NCBI GenBank assembly: GCA_002419055.1 | Contig: DIFI01000005.1 | Coordinates: 1 to 9,911 of the forward strand | Origin: Peptococcaceae bacterium UBA5752 | GTDB taxonomy: Bacteria; Bacillota; Dehalobacteriia; UBA4068 | DNA length: 9,911 bases | Direction of reading: 5' to 3' | In this document: positions 1 to 7,877 of the stretch, piece by piece | Position numbering within the stretch: the first letter of the stretch is position 1 | How the letters are laid out: every line of letters starts with the position of its first letter | The notes under the pieces: model-generated | What the model saw: only the letters and a program-made list of their open reading frames with translations | The model's database searches: none | What the model was told of the DNA's origin: nothing | Program-made: the position numbers and the translations under genes

Positions 1-34
1 AACCGCATTGACCCTTTCCCAGATCCTCGCTCAT
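1..34 (-). CDS. 5' end of an unidentified gene, cut by the window edge
   Basis: Only the first 11 codons are visible, reading MSEDLGKGQCG. The start is well supported: the minus strand carries AGAGGAGGT at 49-41, followed by a 6-nt spacer and ATG at 34-32. The gene lies downstream of a sigma-A promoter at 320-348, a structured leader and a terminator-like hairpin at 75-116, so it is probably controlled by attenuation in its leader. Eleven residues are too few to name a family. The identity of this gene would be the best clue to what the leader senses. Confidence 0.7.
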   Translation of the reverse strand, partial: MSEDLGKGQCG

Positions 35-64
35 TATACAACCTCCTCTAACAAATTTAATTCA

Positions 65-116
65 CAATAATAAAATATCTCTAAACAGCTTCAAAAAAAC
101 AGCCGTTAAGAGATAT
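65..116 (-). terminator. intrinsic terminator or attenuator hairpin in the leader of the gene at 34
   Basis: On the minus strand, 116-101 pairs with 90-75 over 16 positions with one mismatch (83/108) and one G-U wobble (87/104), closing a 10-nt loop at 91-100. It is followed by TTT ATTATT (74-66), a moderately good U-tract. There is no U-tract on the plus side, so it acts on leftward transcription. It lies about 25 nt before the Shine-Dalgarno site of the gene starting at 34 and about 200 nt after the promoter. That position suggests a conditional attenuator of that gene, or the end of a short independent RNA. Confidence 0.7.
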
Positions 117-313
117 AGTACCAGCTTTGATCAAAAAAATAACCACAAAAACTCGCTCGCTTATCTGCAAATTAATTGTCGCTGATCAACCTTTTACCAT
201 ATCCCTTTTCTAATAACAGAAGGCGAAATCGTTTCTAATTTCCCCCAATTGGTTTCTTTTCCATGGGCATCCCTTTAGGATAAGAAACTCAGAATATAGG
301 TTGAATCTTTTCT
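75..313 (-). promoter_or_regulatory. structured leader RNA, candidate riboswitch of unrecognised class
   Basis: This is the stretch between the expected transcription start (about 313) and the end of the terminator hairpin. On the minus strand I can pair these helices by eye. P1 is 307-298 with 192-184 (one bulge), closing the domain. P2 is 288-282 with 258-252 (7 perfect pairs), continued by 281-278 with 272-269 across a 10-nt one-sided bulge. P3 is 245-238 with 229-222 (8 positions, one mismatch, 8-nt loop). The terminator then follows at 116-75. A closing stem around several hairpins followed by a terminator is typical of riboswitches. I compared it with what I remember of TPP, SAM, lysine, purine, glycine, cobalamin, ydaO, T-box and GEMM consensus elements and found no match. 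It could also be an independent small RNA. Confidence 0.5.
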
Positions 314-319
314 ATGAAT

Positions 320-348
320 AATATAACACAAACAGCAAGTATTGTCAA
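320..348 (-). promoter_or_regulatory. sigma-A promoter for the leader and gene at the left edge
   Basis: The minus strand has a perfect -35 TTGACA (348-343), a 17-bp spacer, and a -10 TATATT (325-320) with one difference from TATAAT. Transcription should start near 313. The promoter begins about 70 bases after the stop codon of the patatin gene, and I see no terminator in that gap, so read-through from the patatin gene into the leader is possible. Confidence 0.8.
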
Positions 349-416
349 AGTAAATTTGCTGGTTTTTGTTTTTAATTGTCGAATATTTTATATATTTTGA
401 TTAAATGAAATCCTTA

Positions 417-1655
417 CTATAATATTGATTTGTTTAATTCAGTCATAAGTATTGAAGCAATAATTTTTTTATTTTGTTTCCCTGATATTTTTTGTTCAAT
501 TGTTTGTTTTTGGGTAATATTTCTAATTATCCGCCGTCTATCTGATATAACGCTCAAGTCTTTGAACAGGTACTCCTGTCTACCCCTCACATCCCGAGCC
601 AATTGTCGGCAAAACTCATTAAAATTATAAACCGTATCATGCGGATAGTTCAATAGCTCAGCACATATCTCTATTGCCGCAACAAATAGATCAAATTTGC
701 TTGCATCTGTTTTGACGATGTGTTCCATTAGTATCGCTGAATATGGAGCATTGACAAAGGCAGCGGTTAACGGCTTATTTCCAATGCTAAGACATCCTGT
801 TTCTTGACCGGCGACACGGCATACAAAACGATGAGCTAAAGCAGCATAATGTTGACAATCCTGTGCTGTAAAAGTGTATTTGAAACCGAAGTATTTGCCA
901 TATGCCTTCATGGTATCGTTATATCCAAGAGTAATATTGCTCTCCATCTGCTTACGCTCAAATGAAAGCAGGTAGCCGAGATATTTGGATGGTTTTATAT
1001 ACTTAACTAACGGATGATGCTGATAGTTTTCATGAATCAGATTATGATTAAGGTCAATAGCAACGATTTCTTCGGCACCAAGCCTGAAGGCGCTTGCGAT
1101 TGGCAAATTATCGTGATAGCCGCCATCAATGTATGTTTGCCCGTCTATTTCGCAAAGCGGAAAGGCCGGGAAACAGGAAGCTGAAGCCAAAACCCACTGG
1201 AGCAGGTATCCTTTATGGATATCTTTTTTAGTCATCTCGATCGGTATCATCGACGGGAATTTGACAGTAACCAAAGCATAGTCGATTGGGGAATTTAAAA
1301 ATCGCTGCTCATTGACACTTTTTTCAAGCAGGTTTTTAAACGGCGTGATATCGGCACCTTTAGAGTTTAAATAGTTTTTCAAGAAAGGTCTGATCGAATC
1401 CATTTGATTAATGATTGATTCAAATGATTTGCTGATATTAACACCGCCGACCATCACATCATCAATAGTAATCTGATGCCATAGCTTCTCTGCCAACTGC
1501 AAATCTCCTTGCACTAATAAAGCCCCGTTGACTGCGCCAATCGAAGTACCGGTGACTATCTGAAAATCGATATGAAGCTCACTCAAGGCTTTCCAGGCAC
1601 CCAACTCATAGGCGCCACGCGCACCGCCGCCTGCCAAAACTAGAGCCCGTTTCAT
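417..1655 (-). CDS. patatin-like phospholipase (RssA/NTE-type acyl hydrolase)
   Basis: A predicted serine lipid acyl hydrolase of the patatin family, 412 residues. The N-terminal domain has all the family landmarks: the glycine-rich oxyanion-hole loop GGGARG at residues 9-14, the nucleophile elbow GTSIG at 36-40 with catalytic Ser38, and the DGG motif at 177-179 with Asp177, which completes the Ser-Asp dyad. No signal peptide or clear membrane segment is visible, so it is probably cytoplasmic or peripherally membrane-bound. The patatin domain ends near residue 205. The remaining 200 or so residues are a basic extension without a motif I know, ending in a Lys-rich segment around 385-400. GGAGGT lies 8 nt before the ATG. 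The gene starts 16 bases after the flavodoxin-like gene, so the two are probably co-transcribed. The natural substrate cannot be read from the sequence. Confidence 0.9.
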   Translation of the reverse strand: MKRALVLAGGGARGAYELGAWKALSELHIDFQIVTGTSIGAVNGALLVQGDLQLAEKLWHQITIDDVMVGGVNISKSFESIINQMDSIRPFLKNYLNSKGADITPFKNLLEKSVNEQRFLNSPIDYALVTVKFPSMIPIEMTKKDIHKGYLLQWVLASASCFPAFPLCEIDGQTYIDGGYHDNLPIASAFRLGAEEIVAIDLNHNLIHENYQHHPLVKYIKPSKYLGYLLSFERKQMESNITLGYNDTMKAYGKYFGFKYTFTAQDCQHYAALAHRFVCRVAGQETGCLSIGNKPLTAAFVNAPYSAILMEHIVKTDASKFDLFVAAIEICAELLNYPHDTVYNFNEFCRQLARDVRGRQEYLFKDLSVISDRRRIIRNITQKQTIEQKISGKQNKKIIASILMTELNKSIL

Positions 1656-1671
1656 AAAATAACCTCCGTAA

Positions 1672-2151
1672 CTAAGCTAAAAGCTTGACAGCAAATAGTT
1701 TAATCCGTTCCGGATAAATACGCGGCATTAGCTGTTGCTGTTTGGATACCTTTTGGGCAATCATTTTGGCAACGAATTTATCAATACCCTTTTGCTTTTC
1801 TATATTCAGCTCGCCACCAAACGAATCAATTATTATCGCTTTTTCTGCAACCTCATCAGGTAAATTCTCTTTGATCAGCTGTTCCATATCATTGACAAAA
1901 CCGCTGCAGAAAAAAAATGCGGTCTTTTTTTTGAGCAGTTGCTGCCGATGTTCATTGATAAAAACACCGGCTGCTTTGTGGAGATAACCCATACGAATAC
2001 TACTGCCGATCACTATCAGATCATAATTGTCAAGGTTGGGGGTTTTCTTAGTCAGATCAACAAGTTCCGTCCCGGACAAATATTCAGCCAGCATCTTTGC
2101 GCATTTAGCAGTTGTTCCACTTTTTGAAGCATAAGCGACCAATATTTTCAT
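1672..2151 (-). CDS. small flavodoxin-domain protein (HemG-like flavodoxin fold)
   Basis: A single-domain flavodoxin-like protein of 159 residues. The N-terminus, beta strand ILVAYAS followed by KSGTT, is the FMN phosphate-binding loop. The later GSSIRMG (around residues 49-55) and SFGGEL (around 110-115) resemble the Flavodoxin_5 group, which includes protoporphyrinogen oxidase HemG. It should bind FMN and act as a cytoplasmic electron carrier or oxidoreductase, but a heme role is not supported by the neighbours. An ATG two codons upstream (2157) directly abuts GGAGG (2162-2158) with no spacer. The ATG at 2151 has a normal 6-nt spacer and is the better start. The gene sits 24 bases after the transketolase C-terminal gene and 16 bases before the patatin gene. 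The last 20 or so residues are basic and hydrophobic, with no clear function. Confidence 0.85.
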   Translation of the reverse strand: MKILVAYASKSGTTAKCAKMLAEYLSGTELVDLTKKTPNLDNYDLIVIGSSIRMGYLHKAAGVFINEHRQQLLKKKTAFFFCSGFVNDMEQLIKENLPDEVAEKAIIIDSFGGELNIEKQKGIDKFVAKMIAQKVSKQQQLMPRIYPERIKLFAVKLLA

Positions 2152-2175
2152 TGTCATCCTCCATAATTTAAATTA

Positions 2176-3129
2176 CTATTTGGAGTTTTTCTTGGCAATC
2201 ACTGCTTTGGCACGAGTAGCAACAGCAGTAGGCGTCAGGCCATAAACTCTCAGCAGTGCATCGGGACTGCCGGATTGACCAAACTTATCTTCAATGCCAA
2301 CACGCGCAAACGGAACAGAGCAATTCTCTGCCAATACTTCGGCAATTGCCGAACCTAGACCACCGTAGATGCTGTGTTCTTCAACGCTGATCGCAGCGCC
2401 ACAACAACCGGCATTATCAATAATCGAGTCATTATCAAGAGGCTTTATAGTATGAACGTTAACTACCGTAGCAGAAATATTCTCCTGCGCCAACAATTCG
2501 GCAGCCTCCAGCGCTACCGCAACCATCATGCCGCAGGCAAAGATAGCAATATCCCGCCCCGGGCGCAACAACACCGCTTCGCCAAGCTTAAATTGATAAT
2601 TCTCATCGTTCACCTGTGGGGTTGCCAATCTGCCCAAACGTAAATATGCCGGCCCTTTGAATGCGGCAAGTTCTTTGACGGCTTGGGTTGTTTCTATGGC
2701 GTCAGCCGGTACCACAACTGTCATATTCGGCAGCGTACGCATCAGAGATATATCTTCTATAGACTGATGGGTACTGCCGTCCTCACCGACAGTAATACCG
2801 GCATGCGTGGCAGCGATTTTGACATTGAGCTGTGGATTGGCAACACTGTTGCGAATTTGTTCATAAGCACGCCCAGTAGCAAATATGGCAAATGAACTGA
2901 CAAAGGGAGTTTTGCCGCAGGCTGCTAATCCTGCAGCAACCCCTATCATATTCTGTTCGGCAATTCCGGCATTAAAAAATCTCTCCGGCGCTACCGCCGC
3001 AAAATCAGCGGTCTTAGTTGACTTCGATAAATCTGCATCAAGTACCACAAGATTCTTGTCGGTTGCGGCTAGCTCAGCCAGCGCCCGGCCATAAGCATCT
3101 CTGGTAGCAATTTTCTTTTTCTCTTCCAT
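2176..3129 (-). CDS. transketolase, C-terminal subunit (pyrimidine-binding and C-terminal domains)
   Basis: The second half of a split transketolase, which transfers two-carbon ketol units between sugar phosphates in the non-oxidative pentose phosphate pathway using thiamine diphosphate. GIAEQNMIG near residues 55-63 holds the conserved glutamate (Glu58) that activates the TPP pyrimidine ring. ATHAGITVGEDGSTHQ near 107-122 and GPAYLRLGR near 163 are typical of the pyrimidine-binding domain. The C-terminal domain follows, with EEHSIYGGLGS. It is 317 residues long, normal for the split form. It must pair with the N-terminal subunit encoded just upstream, because each half supplies part of the TPP site. 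The Shine-Dalgarno GGAGGAG (3146-3140) begins right at the end of the upstream gene. ATG at 3129 is chosen (10-nt spacer); an in-frame TTG at 3135 (4-nt spacer) is a real alternative that adds two residues. Confidence 0.93.
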   Translation of the reverse strand: MEEKKKIATRDAYGRALAELAATDKNLVVLDADLSKSTKTADFAAVAPERFFNAGIAEQNMIGVAAGLAACGKTPFVSSFAIFATGRAYEQIRNSVANPQLNVKIAATHAGITVGEDGSTHQSIEDISLMRTLPNMTVVVPADAIETTQAVKELAAFKGPAYLRLGRLATPQVNDENYQFKLGEAVLLRPGRDIAIFACGMMVAVALEAAELLAQENISATVVNVHTIKPLDNDSIIDNAGCCGAAISVEEHSIYGGLGSAIAEVLAENCSVPFARVGIEDKFGQSGSPDALLRVYGLTPTAVATRAKAVIAKKNSK

Positions 3130-3146
3130 AACCAATCAGCTCCTCC

Positions 3147-3956
3147 TTAAGCCAGCTCGGACAATGCTTGCTCCACCTGTTGGGCTTTGGGAGCATTACC
3201 ATGCCACGAAACCTGATTTTCCATGAAACTAACGCCTTTGCCCTTGATCGTGTCGGCGATAATTAACGATGGCTGTGCTTTGACTTGTTTTGCAGCCGCT
3301 ATTGCAGTGGCAATTTGTTCGATGTTATGGCCATCAATCTGCTGAACGTTCCAGCCAAAACTTTGCCATTTATCTTTGAGGGGCTCCGGAGAAAGCACAT
3401 CGGTGATATTGCCATCAATTTGCAGTCGATTATGATCGACAAAAGCTATAATATGATCTAACTTATAGTGAGCGGCAAACATCGCTGCTTCCCAAACTTG
3501 GCCTTCTTGATTTTCTCCGTCGCCCATTATTACATAGACATAGTAATCCTTATCATCCAATCTCCCTGCCAGTGCCATGCCGTTGGCCGCTGATAATCCC
3601 TGACCCAACGAACCGCTTGACATATCGACACCGGGCAGTTTTTTCATGTCGGGATGTCCCTGCAGGCGGCTTCCCAGCTTACGGAGATTGTCCAACTCTT
3701 CAACGGGAAAATATCCCTTGAGCGCCAAAGCCGCATAAAGCGCTGGTGCCGCATGGCCTTTCGATAGTATAAGCCTATCTCTGTCTTCCCATTTGGGATT
3801 GGACGGATCAACACGCATGCCGTCAAAATAAAGCTCCGCCAAAATATCAGTCGCCGAAAGAGAACCACCGGGATGACCGGAGCCAGATAACCCCAACATC
3901 GAGATGATTTTTCGTCTCATCTCTTTAGCATAATCAGCTACAACATTTAGTGACAT
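3147..3956 (-). CDS. transketolase, N-terminal subunit (TPP diphosphate-binding domain)
   Basis: The first half of the split transketolase, 269 residues. It has GSGHPGG with His28, SKGHA with His68, and GHPD with His101, matching the family's active-site histidines. The TPP/Mg binding motif starts at GDGENQEG (145-152) and ends at DHN (174-176), a spacing that fits the GDG-X(about 26)-N signature. SWHG near residue 252 is also characteristic. AGAGGTG precedes the ATG at a normal distance. The stop lies 11 to 17 bases before the start of the C-terminal subunit gene, depending on which start that gene uses, so translation of the two is probably coupled and gives matched subunit amounts. Split transketolases are common in anaerobic Bacillota and in archaea. 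Confidence 0.94.
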   Translation of the reverse strand: MSLNVVADYAKEMRRKIISMLGLSGSGHPGGSLSATDILAELYFDGMRVDPSNPKWEDRDRLILSKGHAAPALYAALALKGYFPVEELDNLRKLGSRLQGHPDMKKLPGVDMSSGSLGQGLSAANGMALAGRLDDKDYYVYVIMGDGENQEGQVWEAAMFAAHYKLDHIIAFVDHNRLQIDGNITDVLSPEPLKDKWQSFGWNVQQIDGHNIEQIATAIAAAKQVKAQPSLIIADTIKGKGVSFMENQVSWHGNAPKAQQVEQALSELA

Positions 3957-4000
3957 AGATTACACCTCTTTATATAATAAATTGTCTTGCTATACCGATG

Positions 4001-5108
4001 TTATTTTTTGCTGTTTACCAGCATTTGCAGATAAGCAGCGATAAAACCGTCAATTCCGCCGTCCATCACCGCATCGGTGTTACCCATCTCATAACCTGTA
4101 CGATGATCTTTGACTAAACGATAGGGCTGAAAAACGTAAGAACGGATTTGTGATCCCCAGCCGATTTCTTGTTGTTCTCCGCGAATTTGTGCCAACTCCG
4201 CCTCGCGTTCTTGTAGCTTTCTATCAAGTAAACGGGCCTTTAATATCGCCATAGCCCTGTCTTTGTTGGCGAATTGAGAACGTTCGTCCTGACACTGGAC
4301 GACGATTCCAGTCGGCAAATGGGTGATCCGCACCGCCGAATCGGTCTTGTTCAGATGCTGCCCGCCTTTGCCGCTCGAACGGTAAGTGTCAATTCTTAAG
4401 TCATCGCTGTTGATCTCTATCTCATTATCATCTGCTACCTGAGGTAAAACATCAACAGAAGCAAACGAGGTATGCCGACGCCCTGCCGAATCAAACGGTG
4501 AAATCCGCACCAGGCGGTGAACCCCTTTTTCCGATTTAAAATACCCGAATGCGTTGCGGCCTTTAATAGAAACTGTAGCGCTTTTAACGCCACCTTCATC
4601 ATCGGGCAGACTGTCAATCAGCTCAACTTTATAGTCATGATTTTCGGCATAGCGGCTGAACATCCGCAATAACATCTGCACCCAATCCTGCGCCTCAAGG
4701 CCGCCTGCACCGGCGTGCAGAGCGATAATCGCATCATGGTTGTCGTATTCGCCGCTCAATAACAAAGATAATTCGCGGTCAGAAAGCATCTTAGTGACTT
4801 TTTTTAATTCGGCTACCGCCTCCACTGCCAAAGATTCATCATCTTCCTCAAGCGCTAATTGCCATAGAGTTGAAACATCATCAAAGGCCTCTTTTAATTG
4901 CCGATAATCTTTAACTGATTCTTTAAGCTCATTGATTTGCCGCAGTAAGGCTTGCGCTTTATCGCGCTCCTGCCAAAAATCCGTTGCCAATGTTAGTTGC
5001 TCTTTGTCGGCAATCTGAATAGATTTGCCTTCTATGTCAAAGTGACCTCCCAAGTGCGTTAATTCGTTCTTTTAATGAGGCAAGCTCGCCTCGCAAATCC
5101 TCCAGCAT
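4001..5108 (-). CDS. prfB: peptide chain release factor 2, expressed by programmed +1 frameshift
   Basis: RF2 recognises UGA and UAA in the ribosomal A site and triggers peptide release. Translation starts at ATG 5108 (GGAG 7 nt upstream) and runs 23 codons to an in-frame TGA at 5039-5037. After a +1 shift it continues from 5038 to the stop at 4001, giving 368 residues, which is the normal RF2 length. The stop-codon-reading tripeptide SPF is at fused residues 203-205, and the catalytic GGQ loop, in SGKGGQHLNKTDSAVR, is at 248-250. An N-terminal helical, charged domain precedes them. The start is 16 bases after the secA stop, the classical secA-prfB arrangement of Bacillota, so the two are probably co-transcribed. 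The coordinates include the single skipped base at 5039; this is regulation and not a damaged gene. Confidence 0.97.
5036..5051 (-). promoter_or_regulatory. RF2 programmed +1 frameshift site
   Basis: The minus strand has the Shine-Dalgarno-like GGGAGG (5051-5046), a 3-nt spacer, then CTT TGA C (5042-5036). This is the same layout as the Escherichia coli prfB site. When RF2 is scarce, the ribosome pauses at UGA, the peptidyl-tRNA on CUU slips forward one base, and translation continues with GAC (Asp24). When RF2 is plentiful, a 23-residue peptide is released. This makes RF2 autoregulatory. Confidence 0.95.
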
Positions 5109-5124
5109 AATGCCACTCCGTTCA

Positions 5125-7752
5125 TTAATCGTTTTTGTCTTTGCCACAACATTTCTTATATTTTTTGCCGCTGCCACAGGGGCAGGGATCATTTCTGCCA
5201 ATCCGATCGGCGGCAGATTTACGTTGGGGTGACTTGGCAGATGCCGGCGAATCGGTTTTATTTGTTTGGACATTTTTGCGCTCCTGCGGCGCCTCAACAA
5301 TGCTGGCGCGCATGCACAACCGAACGGTATCCGTCTTGATATCCCAGATCATGCCATCAAACATTTCAAAAGCTTCTTGCTTATATTCGACCAACGGATC
5401 CCGCTGTCCCAGAGCCCGCAATCCAATACCCTGCCGCAGCTGATCCATCGCATCAAGATGATCCATCCAATGCCTATCGACCACTTGCAGCACAATCAAT
5501 TTTTCCAACAGCCGCATTTTTTGCGGTCCCATTTCCTGTTCTCGCTGATCATAAAAAGCAAATAAGTGGTCTTTAAGCAATTGCGGCACTTCTTCTTTGG
5601 TTAATTCTGTGATTTGCTCCTCAGTTGGGCAGTTCTGCGGCAAATACCTGGCGATTTCATGAATAAATGCCGGCAAATCCCACTCTTCCGTGTAATTGCT
5701 GACTTTAGAATATTCGCCGACCACCATATCTGCCACATCGTCAATCATGCCGACAACGCTTTCTTTTATGTCGTCTTCGTAAAGGGCGCGGCGGCGTTCT
5801 CCGTAGATGATCTCACGCTGCTTATTCATTACATCGTCATAATCAAGCACGCTTTTACGTGTCAAGAAATGGCGTTCTTCTACTTTCTTTTGCGCCGACT
5901 CTATCGAGCGGGAGACTAAAGAGGAATCGATCGGCATTGTATCGTCAACACCTATTCTATCCATAATCGAGCTCAAATTATCCCCGCCAAAACGGCGCAT
6001 TAAATCATCTTCAACGGATATGAAGAAGCGGGTACTGCCCGGGTCGCCCTGACGACCGGAGCGGCCACGCAGCTGGTTATCAATACGGCGGCTCTCATGG
6101 CGTTCGGTGCCGATAATATGCAAACCGCCCAAGGCCACTACCTGCCGATGTTCTTCGTTCGTCTGTTCTGTATATTTCTCAATCAAATCGGCTCGTTCCT
6201 GATTACTGTATTCGCACTCGCTGTCCGCTGCCATCTCCATTTCAGCTAATGCTTGCGGGTTACCGCCCAAAACAATGTCGGTACCACGACCAGCCATATT
6301 TGTAGCAATGGTGACGGCACCCAATCGTCCTGCTTGTGCTACTATCTCAGCTTCTTTTTCATGGAATTTGGCGTTTAAAACATGATGACTGATACCGCGA
6401 TGCTTAAGCATTTTTGAAAGCGTTTCTGATTTCTCAATGGAAATTGTGCCAACCAATACCGGCCGGCCTTTAGTATGCTCCCGGGCAATTTCCTCAACAA
6501 CAGCCGCAAATTTACCTGGCTCGGTACGATATATAACATCGGGATTATCAATCCTTATCATCGGCAAATTGGGCGGAATCTCTACAACATCGAAATTATA
6601 AATCTTGCGGAATTCTTCTTCCTCTGTCTTGGCTGTACCGGTCATGCCAGACAACAGCTTGTACATACGGAAATAATTTTGGAAAGTGATGGTTGCCAGC
6701 GTTTGACTCTCTCGCTCTATCTTGACGTTTTCTTTGGCCTCAATAGCTTGATGCAGACCTTCACTGTAACGACGCCCAAACATCAAGCGGCCGGTAAATT
6801 CATCAACAATTATGACAGCGCCGTCTTTAACCACATAATCTCGGTCGCGTTTAAACAATACCTGTGCGCGCAGTGCCTGATTGACATGATGGTTGAGCTC
6901 CGTGTTTTTATCGTCGAAAAGATTTTCTACCCCCAGTGTGCGTTCTACTCTGGCGACACCGTCTTCGGTTAGCGAAACTGCTCGATCCTTGATATCAACG
7001 TTGTAATCATCTTCCTCGCGCAAGCGTGAAGCTATCGTCGCAGCCTGATAATAAAGGTCCGCCGGCTTGTCCGATGGGCCGGAAATAATCAACGGCGTAC
7101 GGGCTTCGTCGATTAAAATACTGTCAACCTCGTCGACGATCGCATAATACAAAGGCCGTTGCACCATACCGGCCTTACTGAATGCCATATTGTCGCGCAA
7201 ATAGTCAAAGCCGAATTCGTTATTAGTACCGTAAGTAATATCTGCGGCATAAGACCGAATTTTTTCCTTTGACTCCAGGCCGTGAACGATCAACCCCACA
7301 TCGAGTCCGAGAAAACGGTAAACACGCCCCATCCATTCGCTATCACGGCTAGCCAGATAATCATTGACCGTTATCACATGCATGCCCTTACCAAACAATG
7401 CATGTAGATAAGCCGGAGCTGTAGCAACCAATGTCTTGCCTTCACCGGTTTTCATCTCGGCGATCCTTCCATCGGAAAGCGCCATACCGCCGATTATCTG
7501 CACATCAAAATGACGCATCCCCAACGAGCGTTTGGCCGCCTCCCGCGCCACCGCGAAAGCTTCCGGCAATAAATCGCCAGCGGTGGCGCCGCTGGCAATC
7601 CGGCCTTTGAATTCTGCTGTTTTAGATTGCAAATCCAGATCACTTAAAGCTGCAATCTCCGATTCAAAGCTGTTAACTACCTGTAATATCTTTGTATATT
7701 TTTTAATATCTTTAGCGTTATCATCAAAAAGGTTTCCGAAAAAGCCGCACAT
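5125..7752 (-). CDS. secA: preprotein translocase ATPase SecA
   Basis: The ATP-driven motor that pushes unfolded preproteins through the SecYEG channel; it acts at the cytoplasmic face of the membrane. The protein is 875 residues, a usual length. It has the N-terminal FGNLFDDN segment, Walker A MKTGEGKT (around 100-107), the DEVD Walker B motif at 207-210 followed by SILIDEARTPLIISGP, the preprotein cross-linking domain, and the second motor domain with TNMAGRGTDI and QLRGRSGRQGDPG. It ends in a zinc-binding tail of CXCX8CC type (Cys857, 859, 868, 869), used for SecB or lipid contacts in known SecAs. ATG at 7752 is chosen because GGAGG lies 8 nt before it and MCGFFGNLFDDN is the expected N-terminus. 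An upstream in-frame TTG at 7779 would add nine unlikely residues. prfB follows directly. Confidence 0.98.
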   Translation of the reverse strand: MCGFFGNLFDDNAKDIKKYTKILQVVNSFESEIAALSDLDLQSKTAEFKGRIASGATAGDLLPEAFAVAREAAKRSLGMRHFDVQIIGGMALSDGRIAEMKTGEGKTLVATAPAYLHALFGKGMHVITVNDYLASRDSEWMGRVYRFLGLDVGLIVHGLESKEKIRSYAADITYGTNNEFGFDYLRDNMAFSKAGMVQRPLYYAIVDEVDSILIDEARTPLIISGPSDKPADLYYQAATIASRLREEDDYNVDIKDRAVSLTEDGVARVERTLGVENLFDDKNTELNHHVNQALRAQVLFKRDRDYVVKDGAVIIVDEFTGRLMFGRRYSEGLHQAIEAKENVKIERESQTLATITFQNYFRMYKLLSGMTGTAKTEEEEFRKIYNFDVVEIPPNLPMIRIDNPDVIYRTEPGKFAAVVEEIAREHTKGRPVLVGTISIEKSETLSKMLKHRGISHHVLNAKFHEKEAEIVAQAGRLGAVTIATNMAGRGTDIVLGGNPQALAEMEMAADSECEYSNQERADLIEKYTEQTNEEHRQVVALGGLHIIGTERHESRRIDNQLRGRSGRQGDPGSTRFFISVEDDLMRRFGGDNLSSIMDRIGVDDTMPIDSSLVSRSIESAQKKVEERHFLTRKSVLDYDDVMNKQREIIYGERRRALYEDDIKESVVGMIDDVADMVVGEYSKVSNYTEEWDLPAFIHEIARYLPQNCPTEEQITELTKEEVPQLLKDHLFAFYDQREQEMGPQKMRLLEKLIVLQVVDRHWMDHLDAMDQLRQGIGLRALGQRDPLVEYKQEAFEMFDGMIWDIKTDTVRLCMRASIVEAPQERKNVQTNKTDSPASAKSPQRKSAADRIGRNDPCPCGSGKKYKKCCGKDKND

Positions 7753-7877
7753 ATATGATACCTCCACTGTTTCAGACAATACTTTTCTAAGTTGTATATA
7801 ATTCGCGGTTTGCCTGATATTTCCTCTAAAAACTTCTTAAAGTGGTAGATATCAATATCAATTGATATAGTCTAATA
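7753..7877. other. secA upstream region with weak hairpin and palindrome
   Basis: A gap of 125 bases between the ATPase gene and secA. Near its distal end is a 14-bp palindrome (7855-7868). On the minus strand ACTT-TAAG-AAGT followed by TTTTT (about 7843-7827) is a very short stem with a T-run, too weak to call a terminator. A -10-like TATATA lies around 7803-7798 but I found no acceptable -35 at the right distance, so the secA promoter is not located. Confidence 0.5.
7855..7868. repeat. 14-bp perfect palindrome upstream of secA
   Basis: The sequence ATATCAATTGATAT is a perfect inverted repeat. Just beside it (7848-7853) GATATC repeats the same half-site, so TATCAA occurs twice in a row before TTGATA. 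It begins 10 bases after the ATPase gene's stop codon. It could be an operator for secA or a chance result of AT-rich sequence. Confidence 0.45.

Larger units (their letters stand above)
35..416. other. AT-rich intergenic region between the patatin gene and the left-edge gene
   Basis: No convincing protein-coding gene is present. The contents on the minus strand are, in order: about 70 nt of AT-rich sequence after the patatin stop with no clear terminator, the sigma-A promoter, the structured leader, the terminator hairpin, and the Shine-Dalgarno site for the gene at 34. A 12-codon minus-strand ORF (270-235) starts inside P2 but is probably chance. Confidence 0.8.

Noticed and set aside
1..17. 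Minus-strand AAAGGGTCAATGCGGTT looks a little like the T-box sequence GGGTGGNACCGCG
   Set aside because: The core TGGNACC is missing, and the segment lies inside a reading frame just after a strong Shine-Dalgarno site and ATG.
113..128. Minus-strand GCTGGTACTATA just before the terminator could be a T-box
   Set aside because: Only TGGTAC agrees; the invariant CCGCG part is absent and I could not find a stem I specifier loop with the expected motifs.
235..270. A 12-codon minus-strand ORF (MPMEKKPIGGN, then stop) in the leader as a leader peptide
   Set aside because: It lies within the P2/P3 helices, has only a weak AAAGGG upstream and no run of regulatory codons.
430..630. Plus-strand ORF of 66 codons with a hydrophobic translation
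   Set aside because: It is antisense to the patatin gene, which has all family motifs and a good ribosome binding site.
4001..4021. Short stem GCTG/CAGC at the end of prfB as a terminator
   Set aside because: On the minus strand it is followed by A residues and not T residues, and it is only four pairs.
5037..5300. A separate 87-residue minus-strand protein or a broken prfB
   Set aside because: Its last 23 codons are the start of RF2 before the programmed frameshift; the rest overlaps the end of secA in another frame.
6475..6972. Plus-strand ORF of 165 codons
   Set aside because: It is antisense to the conserved motor region of secA and has no recognisable domain.
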